A stretch of DNA of 12,214 nucleotides, taken from Terriglobales bacterium (GTDB lineage: Bacteria > Acidobacteriota > Terriglobia > Terriglobales > Acidobacteriaceae). The notes below the pieces were generated by a model that worked only from the letters and a program-made list of their open reading frames with translations, did no database searches and was not told where the DNA came from. Where the stretch lies: positions 1-12,214 of the forward strand of contig JASHXK010000196.1 of assembly GCA_030043575.1 (NCBI GenBank), in the 5' to 3' direction. This document shows, in pieces, positions 1 to 7,067 of this stretch. The position numbers and the translations under genes were made by a program. Each line of letters starts with the position of its first letter. The first letter of the stretch is position 1.

Positions 1-404
1 CTCTGGGTGAAGAAAACGGGATAGAGAGCAGTACAGAGCACCGTTGCGATGGCGACCGCTTCGCTGGCAACGCGGCGCGCCAGGCGCCACAGGCCAAGCA
101 GCGCAAAGGCCGCAATCATCAGCATCGCCGTTCGGGTGACCGCCGGAGTAAAGCCGCTGAACTTCCACCAGAACGCGAGCCACAGCATCACCAGCGGTGG
201 ATGCGCGTTGGAGAGGGTGGTATGCGGGATGAGCGATCCGGTCAGCAGCAGATCGCGGGCTGCAGGAACGTAGTAACCGGCTTCATCCCAGAAATATGGT
301 AGGCGCAGAAGTGGCGCGTGCGTGATGAAGAGAAACGTGAACAGTAGAGCGTAGGCGGACAGGTACCCGCGTGACGCGGCCAGTAAACGGCTTGCCTTGG
401 TCAT
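1..404 (-). CDS. GT-C membrane glycosyltransferase (ArnT/PMT-like, GT39 type), 3' end outside the window
   Basis: This is the first 134 codons of a polytopic membrane protein whose reading frame stays open to the window edge, so the C-terminus is missing. Residues about 15-33 form a first membrane segment. It is followed by YFWDEAGYYVPAARDLL (37-53) and NAHPPLVMLW (67-76), and then more hydrophobic stretches near 91-107 and 117-132. An acidic D-E pair (40-41) in the first extracytoplasmic loop followed by an HPPL motif is typical of GT-C enzymes of the ArnT/PMT group, which transfer sugars from polyprenyl-phosphate donors on the periplasmic side. The ATG at 404 has only a weak AGAAG upstream and follows the DUF3467 stop by 24 bp, so cotranscription is likely. 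The substrate cannot be told from this fragment. Family level is well supported; the specific function is unknown. Confidence 0.8.
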   Translation of the reverse strand, partial: MTKASRLLAASRGYLSAYALLFTFLFITHAPLLRLPYFWDEAGYYVPAARDLLLTGSLIPHTTLSNAHPPLVMLWLAFWWKFSGFTPAVTRTAMLMIAAFALLGLWRLARRVASEAVAIATVLCTALYPVFFTQ

Positions 405-428
405 CGCAGTCTTCTACATAGCAACTTC

Positions 429-725
429 CTAATGCACCGGACCGGTGCCGGGACCGATGCGAGGATCGAGCTTGATCTCGCCGAAGGTGTTTTCGTAATT
501 CACCAGATTCTGCTGCAGGATGGTATGCAGCGCCTTGGCCTGTTGCGGGCTGAGATAAATGCCCTGAAAGTTGCGTACCTCGACCCGCGTCTCGTCCTGC
601 TGCTGCAGAGTGCCAAAGACCAGGAAGAAATCCCAGACATTCACTCGCACCTGAACGCTGTTGGCATAGTTTTCGCGATAGTCGGGGGTGGTCATCAATT
701 GAATTGCCGGTGTGGGGTTCGTCAT
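429..725 (-). CDS. DUF3467 family protein
   Basis: This is a 98-residue soluble protein without signal peptide or membrane segment. Its core reads YANSVQVRVNVWDFFLVFG (20-38), then a beta-rich middle with RNFQGIYLSPQQAKALHTIL (51-70) and LVNYENTFGEIKLDP (74-88). The order of a W-D-F-x-L-x-F-G strand, a short strand, an S-P-Q-x-A-K-A-L helix and a Y-E-x-x-F-G-E-I end is the recognisable DUF3467 pattern, and the length is typical. No biochemical role is established for this family. The start is the ATG at 725; a purine-rich GCGAGAAGCGAGA lies just upstream. It is followed after 24 bp by the GT-C glycosyltransferase on the same strand, so the two probably share a transcript. A link to envelope glycosylation is only inference from position. 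Confidence 0.85.
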   Translation of the reverse strand: MTNPTPAIQLMTTPDYRENYANSVQVRVNVWDFFLVFGTLQQQDETRVEVRNFQGIYLSPQQAKALHTILQQNLVNYENTFGEIKLDPRIGPGTGPVH

Positions 726-897
726 GGTCTCGCTTCTCGCTTTTTCGCTGTTCGCGTTTCGCTTGCGCGATTGAATTTTCGGCCTCGCGTAAACTCTTGC
801 GGGTGCAACGTCAGGCTGTCCCGCGAGCGGCGCAGCTCCAAGCTTTGCAGTTTAACAAAATGCGGCGGGCGCTGGTCGGTGCTTGGAGTGGAAAGGT

Positions 898-925
898 TCG
901 GCGGCTCCCGCGAGGAAGCCGCCGA
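898..925 (-). terminator. Stem-loop behind the TonB receptor gene, candidate intrinsic terminator
   Basis: A perfect 9-bp GC-rich inverted repeat (898-906 pairs with 917-925) encloses a 10-nt loop, beginning about 33 nt after the receptor stop codon in the minus-strand transcript. The following bases (AACCTTTCC) give only a poor U-tract, so it may be a weak terminator or a 3'-end stabilising hairpin. The rest of the 726-957 gap shows nothing else I can name. Confidence 0.5.
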
Positions 926-957
926 GGTAAGCGGAGAAAAGAGAAGCAGAGGTTTGA

Positions 958-3900
958 CTAGAACACCAGCTTGCCCTGGAACTGGATGATTCGGTTCGAG
1001 GGAGCGCCCTGGAAGAACGATCCGAAGGGACCGGTCGGAGGCACTGCCTGCAGGTTGACCTGCCCGAAGTTAGCCGCTCCCAGGACGTTGACCGGGTTGG
1101 CGAAGTTGGAGTGGTTGAACACGTTGTAGAAGTTCGCGCCGACACCGAACGCCAACCGTTCGGTCAGCTTGAAGTTCTTGTTGATCGAGAAGTCCGAGTC
1201 GAAGAACCCGGGTCCGCGATACTGGTTGCGCAACTGGTTCGGGAAGGTCGTCAGACCGGTGGCGCTGACAAATCCTCCGGAATTGAGACAGCCGACCAGA
1301 TAAGCTGAGCAGCTGCCTTGTCCCACACCGACCACCTGCGCCGGAATGAGGTTGCCGTTGTAGTTGGTGATGCTGACGGTGTTGCCGTCGAGCACGGTCA
1401 GCGGCAGCCCGGAACGGACGAAGAAGTTCTGCGACAGAGTCCAGCCGCCCAAGGCGCCGTTGACGTACCGGCTGCCGAACTTCCACGGGGTGTTCCAGAC
1501 ATACTGCGCGTTAAAGGAACTGCGGATGTCGTAATCCGCGTTTCCGTAGTTGGCAGCCAGGTTGGATGGATTGTACTGATAGAGGGTGCTGGTTGTGCTA
1601 TACGGCAGAGAGCCACCGTTGGAGATTTCGTCCAAGGCGTGCGCCCAGGTATAGCTGGCGGAAATGGTGAAACCATAGGTCAAGCGGCGCTGATAGCTCG
1701 CCGTCAACTGGTTGTCGTTGGACACGGCTCCCGAGTAGACCTGCTGCACAAAGCCGAAGTTGCCGCTATACGGTGTGGTCGCGAAACCCGCGTAAGGTGC
1801 AGCAGCATTCGGGTAGTAGGTTACGGGCTCGTTGATACCGTGGTTACCAATGTAAGCGAGAGTCATCGAGCTCTTGCTATCCAACTGCTGCTCGAGTTGC
1901 AGACTCCACTCCTGGTATCGCGGAACGTGGAAAGTTCCCGACATGTTGCCAAAGTTCGGAGCAGAAAAGCCGGGAATGGCAGAGGACAACGACGCAAAGG
2001 AAGCGCCATCGGCGAAGCCACTGCGGATTCCGGCCGCCGAAGTCGAACCGATCAGCCAAGGGCTGACACCAGGAGTCGTCTGATCGGCCCAGGGTACGCC
2101 AAACTGCGTGGTGGGAACAACCCCAGGCAGGTTGGTCAAGAAGGTGTCACCCAGCACGGCTGGGAACGCGTCGTAGAAGATACCGAAGCCGCCGCGAACC
2201 ACGGTCTTGTCGCTGCCCTTCGGTGACCAGGCAAAGCCAAAGCGTGGTGCCCAATCGATGCGGTCGACGTTGCTGAAGATTTGGCTTCGGTTAGCGTCCA
2301 CCATTTGGTTGTAAGGGGTTGTCAGGCTGGTGCTGATGCTGGTAAAGGCCCCATCGAGAAGCGATGAGCAGCTGGTCTGACAAACGGGATTGGAGTCGTG
2401 CTCAGCGCGCAGAGCAAAAGTCAGCTTCAGACTCTTGCTCACCCGCCATTCATCCTGCGCATACAGGCCCAGGCCCCAAAGCGCAACCGGCTGGCTTAAG
2501 CTCTCCGGGAAATTCTGGAGGAACTCGCCGGCGATGCCGTCGTAAAACCCGGTCACTGAGGTTGGGATGGTAAGCGGGTTGGTAAGGGTACCGAAGGTGT
2601 AGTCGGTGATGTCGTAACGGCGGAAGTTAGCGCCGAACTTCAGATTGTGGGCTCCCTTGGTGATCGAAAAGTCGTCCACAAACTGATATTGCGTGGCATT
2701 GCGGCCATTCGGGAAGTCGGCCATACCATCGAACAGCGCAGGCCCACCCAGCGGCGTATACCCCAGGACGGCATTCATATCGAGTTGGGTGGGGAAAGTA
2801 GCGGGAGCGTCGACCTGATCGAAGATCGCGCGGTAATAGCTACCCGCGTAAACGAACTGGTTGGTAGCGGTGCTCCCGAAGGTATGCGTCCACTGCCCCT
2901 GTCCGTTGTACTGAGGCTGATAGCTGTAGGCATTAAAGTTCGAGTTGATGGGATCGGCGCCCGTAGCTTGTGTACCGTGGTCGGCGCTGACACTCCAGAA
3001 CAGGTGATCGCGGTCGGACAGGTTGTAGTCGATCCGGCCAGTGAGGAGCCATTCCTTTGCTGGTTCGGAGGGATTGGCGGTGTAGGTGTTGAAGCACGGC
3101 GTGCCGGCGCCAAAGGCAAAGCCGGCTGCCATGGTTCCACCGAATTCGTTGCACCCACCGGGATTGCCGGCGGGATTGTAGGCTACTCCGCTGGCGTATC
3201 CGGGCGCTGCTTCATAAAGGCTGAAGGCCTTGGAGTACAGCGCGTACTCCGCAGGATTGGTGGCGGCTATGTTGGCCAGCGTCGCGGTTGCGAACTGCGT
3301 GCTGGGAACAAATACCGTCTGGGTGGAAGGAACAATGTAGCGAATTCCCTCCCAATCGGCGAAGAAGAAGAGTTTGTCCTTCTTGATCGGGCCGCCCACC
3401 GAAGCTGCCCACTGGTTGTTGTTGTTGAAGGGACGCGCCGTGGAGGTCAAATTATTGAGGTAGCTGTTGGCGTCCAGAGTGCTGCCGGTCCACCAGTACT
3501 CAGCATTACCGTGATAGGCATTGGTGCCTGACTTGGTAACGTAGTTGACCTGCACACCGGCCTGCTGGCCGTACTGCGCGCCGTAAGCGTTGGTGACCAC
3601 TGTGGCTTCCTGCACGCCGTTCTTGCCCAGCATCAGATTGCTCGCACCGGAGTTGTTGAGATTCAGATAAGGATCCATCTGATTCTCGCCGTTCACGGTG
3701 AAGACATTCGAGGTGGCGGGAAGACCGGCAGTATTGAAGTTGCCATAACCCATACCGCTGTTCATATTCACTCCCGGCGCGGTCTGGGCGATGTAGGTGA
3801 GGTCATTGCCTGGATTAGGTGCATTCGAGACCAGGTTCTGATCGAAGTTAGTAGAGAGATCCGCGTTGTCCGCCTGCACCAACGGAACTGCGGAGGTGAC

Positions 3901-4275
3901 TTCTACCGTCTGCGAACTGGTGCCCACGGCCAGCTTCACGTCGGCAATGGTTGCCTGGCCGACGTTGACGGTTGCCGTGGTTTGCGCCTTGCTGAAGCCT
4001 TGCGCGGTGGCGCTCACCGTGTACGTGCCCGGCTGTAACAGTGAAAAGCGGTAGGAGCCGCTTGCGTTGCTGGTGGTGGTGCGTGTCGCTCCGGTGGCAT
4101 CGCTCCTGAGCGTCACCGTGGCGTTGGGCACCACGGCGCCACTGGGATCGGCCACCGTTCCCGTGAGATCACCGGAAACCAGCGACTGCGCCGCCAACGA
4201 CGGTGCCATCATCAGCCCGATGATCAACAGCGCGAGCCCTCCGGTAATCCATCCTTTTAGTCTCGTTTCGGCCAT
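958..4275 (-). CDS. Oar-like TonB-dependent receptor with carboxypeptidase-regulatory-like domain
   Basis: A 1105-residue outer-membrane receptor. Residues 1-29 are a signal peptide with a hydrophobic core (about 10-24) and a cleavage site in SLAAQ. Residues about 31-127 form a carboxypeptidase-regulatory-like (CarboxypepD_reg) beta domain with GTVADPSGAVVPNATVTL, SGSYRFSLLQPGTYTVSATA and later SSQTVEVT. A plug-like segment follows (about 130-265, with LTYIAQTAPGVN and an NGENQMDP stretch), then a long beta-barrel rich in aromatic, Asn and Gly residues. The protein ends in IIQFQGKLVF, with the terminal Phe expected of barrel proteins. Such receptors take up large ligands, often oligosaccharides or other polymers, using TonB energy; the ligand here is unknown. 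I chose the ATG at 4275 over the far upstream ATG at 4491 because AAGGAG lies 4 nt before it and it places a clean signal peptide at the N-terminus. No TonB, ExbB or SusD-type gene is in the window. Confidence 0.9.
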   Translation of the reverse strand: MAETRLKGWITGGLALLIIGLMMAPSLAAQSLVSGDLTGTVADPSGAVVPNATVTLRSDATGATRTTTSNASGSYRFSLLQPGTYTVSATAQGFSKAQTTATVNVGQATIADVKLAVGTSSQTVEVTSAVPLVQADNADLSTNFDQNLVSNAPNPGNDLTYIAQTAPGVNMNSGMGYGNFNTAGLPATSNVFTVNGENQMDPYLNLNNSGASNLMLGKNGVQEATVVTNAYGAQYGQQAGVQVNYVTKSGTNAYHGNAEYWWTGSTLDANSYLNNLTSTARPFNNNNQWAASVGGPIKKDKLFFFADWEGIRYIVPSTQTVFVPSTQFATATLANIAATNPAEYALYSKAFSLYEAAPGYASGVAYNPAGNPGGCNEFGGTMAAGFAFGAGTPCFNTYTANPSEPAKEWLLTGRIDYNLSDRDHLFWSVSADHGTQATGADPINSNFNAYSYQPQYNGQGQWTHTFGSTATNQFVYAGSYYRAIFDQVDAPATFPTQLDMNAVLGYTPLGGPALFDGMADFPNGRNATQYQFVDDFSITKGAHNLKFGANFRRYDITDYTFGTLTNPLTIPTSVTGFYDGIAGEFLQNFPESLSQPVALWGLGLYAQDEWRVSKSLKLTFALRAEHDSNPVCQTSCSSLLDGAFTSISTSLTTPYNQMVDANRSQIFSNVDRIDWAPRFGFAWSPKGSDKTVVRGGFGIFYDAFPAVLGDTFLTNLPGVVPTTQFGVPWADQTTPGVSPWLIGSTSAAGIRSGFADGASFASLSSAIPGFSAPNFGNMSGTFHVPRYQEWSLQLEQQLDSKSSMTLAYIGNHGINEPVTYYPNAAAPYAGFATTPYSGNFGFVQQVYSGAVSNDNQLTASYQRRLTYGFTISASYTWAHALDEISNGGSLPYSTTSTLYQYNPSNLAANYGNADYDIRSSFNAQYVWNTPWKFGSRYVNGALGGWTLSQNFFVRSGLPLTVLDGNTVSITNYNGNLIPAQVVGVGQGSCSAYLVGCLNSGGFVSATGLTTFPNQLRNQYRGPGFFDSDFSINKNFKLTERLAFGVGANFYNVFNHSNFANPVNVLGAANFGQVNLQAVPPTGPFGSFFQGAPSNRIIQFQGKLVF

Positions 4276-4279
4276 ACGT

Positions 4280-4285
4280 CTCCTT
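4280..4285 (-). promoter_or_regulatory. Shine-Dalgarno site that fixes the receptor start
   Basis: On the minus strand the sequence GAAGGAGACGT precedes ATG at 4275. The AAGGAG core is the clearest ribosome binding site in the window and decides against the 72-residue upstream extension of the open frame. Confidence 0.75.
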
Positions 4286-4290
4286 CGGCG

Positions 4291-4313
4291 TGCACACACC
4301 TTTTGCGTGTGCA
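4291..4313 (-). promoter_or_regulatory. Leader hairpin next to the receptor ribosome binding site
   Basis: TGCACAC (4291-4297) and GTGTGCA (4307-4313) form a perfect 7-bp stem around a 9-nt loop. In the receptor mRNA it ends about 5 nt before the AAGGAG site, close enough to influence ribosome access. Other short dyads lie farther upstream: GCGAATTCGC (4337-4346) and GCCACT/AGTGGC (4399-4404 with 4411-4416). No known riboswitch is recognisable. The structure is seen; the regulatory role is inferred. Confidence 0.35.
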
Positions 4314-4525
4314 TGCCTGCACTTTCTCGTTCTTGAGCGAATTCGCACGAAGCTGGGAGAGCGTGCGTGATTCTGAATTGAGACAGTGCAACCCCCTTGC
4401 CACTCGGGTTAGTGGCGATCATCCCGACGGAGGAGCACCTTGAAACGCAACGTAGGATTGCGACCCTGGATGGCGACGACCTGGCTTCCACTTTTCACAG
4501 ATTGTTATTTGTGATTCTACGAATT

Positions 4526-4553
4526 TGTATACTTTTCGTTTGCTTGATCTAAA
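4526..4553 (-). promoter_or_regulatory. Weak sigma-70-like promoter candidate for the receptor
   Basis: On the minus strand TTTAGA (4553-4548) and TATACA (4531-4526) are separated by 16 nt, each matching four of six consensus bases. The site lies in the most AT-rich stretch upstream of the receptor and would give a leader of roughly 240 nt. A perfect palindrome AATCTAGATT (4560-4569) sits just upstream of the -35 and could be an operator. Other AT-rich hexamers nearby, for example TATATT at 4614-4609, could serve equally well. Confidence 0.25.
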
Positions 4554-4907
4554 GATGCGAATCTAGATTTGTTGTTAGTTAAGAAAAGACAATTGCCACT
4601 TGCCATGAAATATACACAGAATCCCGTCTACACGGTCCAACTAGCGATATTCCTGCTTAGATAGTACTTTCTATATTAATTGGAAGTCAGCCTAACTCAA
4701 ATCAACGGCAAGACGGCCATTTCCGGACAGCAGGAGCCAAGTGTTACGAGGTTTTCGCCCGAATCTTCATGCTTATATCTAAGAAGGCAGATATGCAGTT
4801 GGCCTAGAGTGATGCTTCTCACGCACTATGAGTTGCAATTGGAAGTGATCAATAGCTGGTTAGCGCAGATGGAGAGCCGCAACTTTATCGCATGGGCTGA
4901 GTCTAAC

Positions 4908-5969
4908 TTATTTTGGTGGCATGGTGTAGTAGCCGGAGCGATGGCGTACTACTAGCTCGGCAGGATCGGGATAGTCTTTGCTGGCAGGGTTGACCTTGAT
5001 TTCAATACGGCGATAGTCGGAGTCGGCGATCCGCCGGCTGGGGTAATAGGCGATGAGATACTGCGTGCGCAGCTCGTCGCTGATCTGGCGAAAAGCCGCG
5101 TCTAGTTGCTCCAGGCCGCTGGCGTAGAAGTATTTTCCGCCGGTATCGCGCGAGAGCTGGATCAGCGCGTGCTCGCCGCCAATGTCGCGGCCGGCGCTGT
5201 TCTCGATCGGCACAATAATGATGCTGTAGAGAATGACCTCGGCCTGCTGCGCCTCGCGAATTGCTTCCTGATAGCTGGTCTTGCTGACGGTGTCGCCGCC
5301 GTCGGTGATCATGACCATAACCTTTCGGCCACGCCGCTCCAAAAGCGCATCCGAACCGAGATAAAGCGTGTCATAGAGCGCGGTCGCCGCACCCGGATGG
5401 ACGCGGCTGATGCCGCGATCGATGGTCTTCATGTCGGCGGTGAAGGGTGTCAGTTGATCGACAATCTCGCTGAACTGAAACAGCGACAGGCCATCGATAG
5501 GGCGCAGGATGGCGTGGGCGAAGCGGCGCGCCGATTCCAACTCCAGCTTCAGGTCACCGCGCGTGCTGAGGCTGGTGTCGATGGCGACGACGATGGAGAG
5601 CGGCAACTCCGATTCGCGATGAAATACTGCGATCTGCTGCGGAACGCCGTCTTCAAACACCTGGAAGTCGTCCTGCTTAAGAGAAGAGACCGGCGACCCG
5701 CCCGAGTCGGTGACGGTGGTGAAGACATTCACCAGCTTGACGTTGACCTTGAAGGTCGTGGTGGGCTGATCGTCTGAGTTGGTGGACTGCTGGTTCTGCG
5801 TGTCGGGCGGGCGAGGAACCGAGCTCATCGACGAGGGCGGACGCGGCACGCTGCTCTGCGCCTGGCCGAACGCGGGCAGGCCTGCGAGCACGCACGTCAA
5901 GATGAGCCTCAAGACGAGAGCAGGCAGTTGGGCGCTGGCTGCGCGGGAGAGCCGGAAGTTAAGGGACAT
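4908..5969 (-). CDS. Secreted VWFA-domain protein of the acidobacterial type
   Basis: A 353-residue exported protein. Residues about 1-37 form a signal peptide (hydrophobic core LVLRLILTCVLAGLPAF). Residues 39-56 are a low-complexity Pro/Ser linker with SSVPRPP repeated twice. Residues about 73-120 form the beta segment that precedes the A-domain in this family (VNVKLVNVFTTVTD, then LKQDDFQVFEDGVPQQI). The von Willebrand A domain follows with an intact MIDAS metal site: DTSLS (131-135), Thr196 in GAATALYD and Asp223 in MITDGGD. The C-terminus has QLDAAFRQISDELRTQYLIAYYP and a beta tail. This matches the family known as VWFA-related Acidobacterial domain (TIGR03436), abundant in that phylum and without a known ligand. 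The ATG at 5969 has no good Shine-Dalgarno, but a stop lies two codons upstream in frame and the signal peptide fits. It follows moaD-moaE after 162 bp on the same strand. Confidence 0.9.
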   Translation of the reverse strand: MSLNFRLSRAASAQLPALVLRLILTCVLAGLPAFGQAQSSVPRPPSSMSSVPRPPDTQNQQSTNSDDQPTTTFKVNVKLVNVFTTVTDSGGSPVSSLKQDDFQVFEDGVPQQIAVFHRESELPLSIVVAIDTSLSTRGDLKLELESARRFAHAILRPIDGLSLFQFSEIVDQLTPFTADMKTIDRGISRVHPGAATALYDTLYLGSDALLERRGRKVMVMITDGGDTVSKTSYQEAIREAQQAEVILYSIIIVPIENSAGRDIGGEHALIQLSRDTGGKYFYASGLEQLDAAFRQISDELRTQYLIAYYPSRRIADSDYRRIEIKVNPASKDYPDPAELVVRHRSGYYTMPPK

Positions 5970-6022
5970 TCGTTAGAGTAAACACCATTTCTGACAATTT
6001 GACGCGTTGCGCGCGTGTGTCG

Positions 6023-6102
6023 TCGGCTAAAGCCGGCTCAAACTGACCGGACACCTGGACACTGGCCTCAAGGCCAGCTCTACCATCGTCAGCTGAAGCC
6101 AG
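6023..6102. repeat. Cluster of three short palindromes with CTNAAG core (REP-like)
   Basis: Three stem-loops with two-base loops lie between moaD-moaE and the VWFA gene. They are CGGCT-AA-AGCCG (6024-6035), CTGGCCT-CA-AGGCCAG (6062-6077) and a degraded one around GCT-GA-AGC (6092-6099). All share CT-N-AAG at the tip. Two further members of the same form are found inside a coding region at 8907-8959. Such palindromes are typical of REP-type interspersed repeats; here they may act as a 3'-end structure for the moaD-moaE transcript. Family-wide copy number cannot be judged from one window. Confidence 0.6.
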
Positions 6103-6131
6103 CACAACTGTGCGCCCGAAATTGGACGCTA

Positions 6132-6869
6132 TTATTGTCCGGCACGCGGAATCTCCGGCGGAAACGGCTCGCCGTCGGCCCAAATCGCGCCATCCTCAAG
6201 AAACTCCTTCTTCCAGATCGGTACCGTGGTTTTCAGCGTATCGATGAGCCAGCGGCAGGCGTCGAAGGCGGCGGCACGATGCGCCGACGCAACCGCAATA
6301 TAGACGCTGGTCTCGCCGATCTGTAACCGCCCCACCCGATGGACTACCTGCACATCGCGAATGGCAAAGAGCGCCAGCGCCTGACGGGCGAGTTCCTCCA
6401 TCCTGATCAGAGCCATGCGATCGTACGCGGAGTATTCAAGGTAAAGCGTGCGGCGGCCGCGGGAGTTGTTGCGCACGATACCGTCGAAAATTGCTACCGC
6501 GCCATCCTCCGGCTTCTTAATGGCTGCAAGAATTGGCACCGACTTGATCGAGCTGGAGGTGATCCGCGCGTGCTCGGAGATAAGCGGGACCGGAAGTTCC
6601 GCGGTCGATGACTCATCGGTAGCCTTGCCCCCGCTGACCGGGGGAATCAGAGCCACTTCATCATCGTCGCGCAGGACGGTGTCGCCGACGGAATACTCGT
6701 AGTTGACGGCCAGCGCGATGGCTCCGCGGAAGTCGCCGAGCTTCGGAATGCGGTGCTGAAGCTGGGCGAAAAGATCCGCCAGACGCGAATTGTCCTCGAG
6801 TTGGACGACGTCCTTGTCGCGGCCGGCGATTTCGCGCAGCATCCCCAGATAAAGCACTCGCACCTGCAT
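6132..6869 (-). CDS. MoaD-MoaE fusion, molybdopterin synthase (MoaX-like)
   Basis: This 245-residue protein carries both subunits of molybdopterin synthase, which inserts two sulfurs into cyclic pyranopterin monophosphate to make molybdopterin in the cytoplasm. Residues 1-81 are MoaD, a ubiquitin-like sulfur carrier: MQVRVLYLGMLREIAG at the start and EVALIPPVSGG at the end. Residues about 82-105 are a linker. Residues about 106-245 are MoaE: GAVAIFDGIVRNNSRGR (123-139), HRVGRLQIGE (177-186), AHRAAAFDAC (196-205), and LKTTVPIWKKE, whose Lys213 and Lys220 match the two catalytic lysines of E. coli MoaE in spacing. In separate MoaD the Gly-Gly must be the free C-terminus for thiocarboxylation; here it is internal (80-81), as in mycobacterial MoaX, which is cleaved after this motif. 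I chose the ATG at 6869 because it gives the normal MoaD N-terminus; the longer frame from a GTG at 6914 is encoded by a repeat element. No other molybdenum cofactor gene is in the window. Confidence 0.92.
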   Translation of the reverse strand: MQVRVLYLGMLREIAGRDKDVVQLEDNSRLADLFAQLQHRIPKLGDFRGAIALAVNYEYSVGDTVLRDDDEVALIPPVSGGKATDESSTAELPVPLISEHARITSSSIKSVPILAAIKKPEDGAVAIFDGIVRNNSRGRRTLYLEYSAYDRMALIRMEELARQALALFAIRDVQVVHRVGRLQIGETSVYIAVASAHRAAAFDACRWLIDTLKTTVPIWKKEFLEDGAIWADGEPFPPEIPRAGQ

Positions 6870-6890
6870 ATCGTAAGGATAAACCAGGGA

Positions 6891-6999
6891 TTCACCGCAG
6901 AGACACCGAGACACAGGGGAAACCCAAGAGACTCGAGGTTTCCTGGCAAGCCTGCCTCTACCCGATGTCGTCTCTGTGTCTCTGTGCCTCTGTGGTTAA
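6891..6999. repeat. 109-bp inverted-repeat element with CACAGAGACACAGAG-type ends (MITE-like)
   Basis: The left arm (6891-6918) and the reverse complement of the right arm (6972-6999) agree at 23 of 28 positions, starting TTCACCGCAGAGACACC on one side and TTAACCACAGAGGCACA on the other. The interior holds a second dyad, GGAAACC (6918-6924) with GGTTTCC (6937-6943). It carries no coding frame of its own and lies in the divergent gap between moaD-moaE and the DipZ-like gene. I recall ACCACAGAGGCACAGAG-like sequences as common interspersed palindromes in several phyla; the mechanism of spread is unknown to me. No clear target-site duplication was found. Confidence 0.7.
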
Positions 7000-7067
7000 G
7001 TCTTCAGTTCTAACCAAAGCGGCGCGGTTTCGTCATATCCTGTGAGGCGAAGTCGGCGGGGGTGGAG

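Larger units (their letters stand above)
4276..4907. other. Gene-free 632-bp AT-rich region between the receptor and the VWFA gene
   Basis: The region lies upstream of the receptor and downstream of the VWFA gene, both on the minus strand. The part nearest the receptor (4276-4500) has ordinary base composition and holds the leader dyads. From about 4500 to 4910 the DNA is clearly more AT-rich than its neighbours. An interrupted inverted repeat occurs at 4770-4797: ATATCT (4775-4780) pairs with AGATAT (4789-4794) and TGC/GCA extend it past a 2-nt bulge. It could be part of the 3' end of the VWFA transcript but lacks a U-tract. A plus-strand frame of 91 codons crosses 4680-4955, but it has no recognisable family, starts with TTG and runs into the VWFA gene on the opposite strand. 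I see no gene here; it may be a regulatory region or the worn remains of one. Confidence 0.55.

Noticed and set aside
1318..2226. Long plus-strand frames antisense to the TonB receptor (also 2647-3531)
   Set aside because: They have no start signals or domains, and the minus-strand frame is a full-length receptor with all expected parts.
4276..4491. 72-residue N-terminal extension of the TonB receptor
   Set aside because: It lacks a ribosome binding site, would bury the signal peptide, and the internal ATG at 4275 has a clear AAGGAG.
4680..4955. Plus-strand frame of 91 codons in the AT-rich gap
   Set aside because: It begins at TTG without a Shine-Dalgarno, has no recognisable domain, and its end runs antisense into the last codons of the VWFA gene.
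6870..6914. 15-residue N-terminal extension of MoaD-MoaE from a GTG
   Set aside because: Much of it is encoded by the inverted-repeat element, and the MoaD family N-terminus begins at the ATG at 6869.
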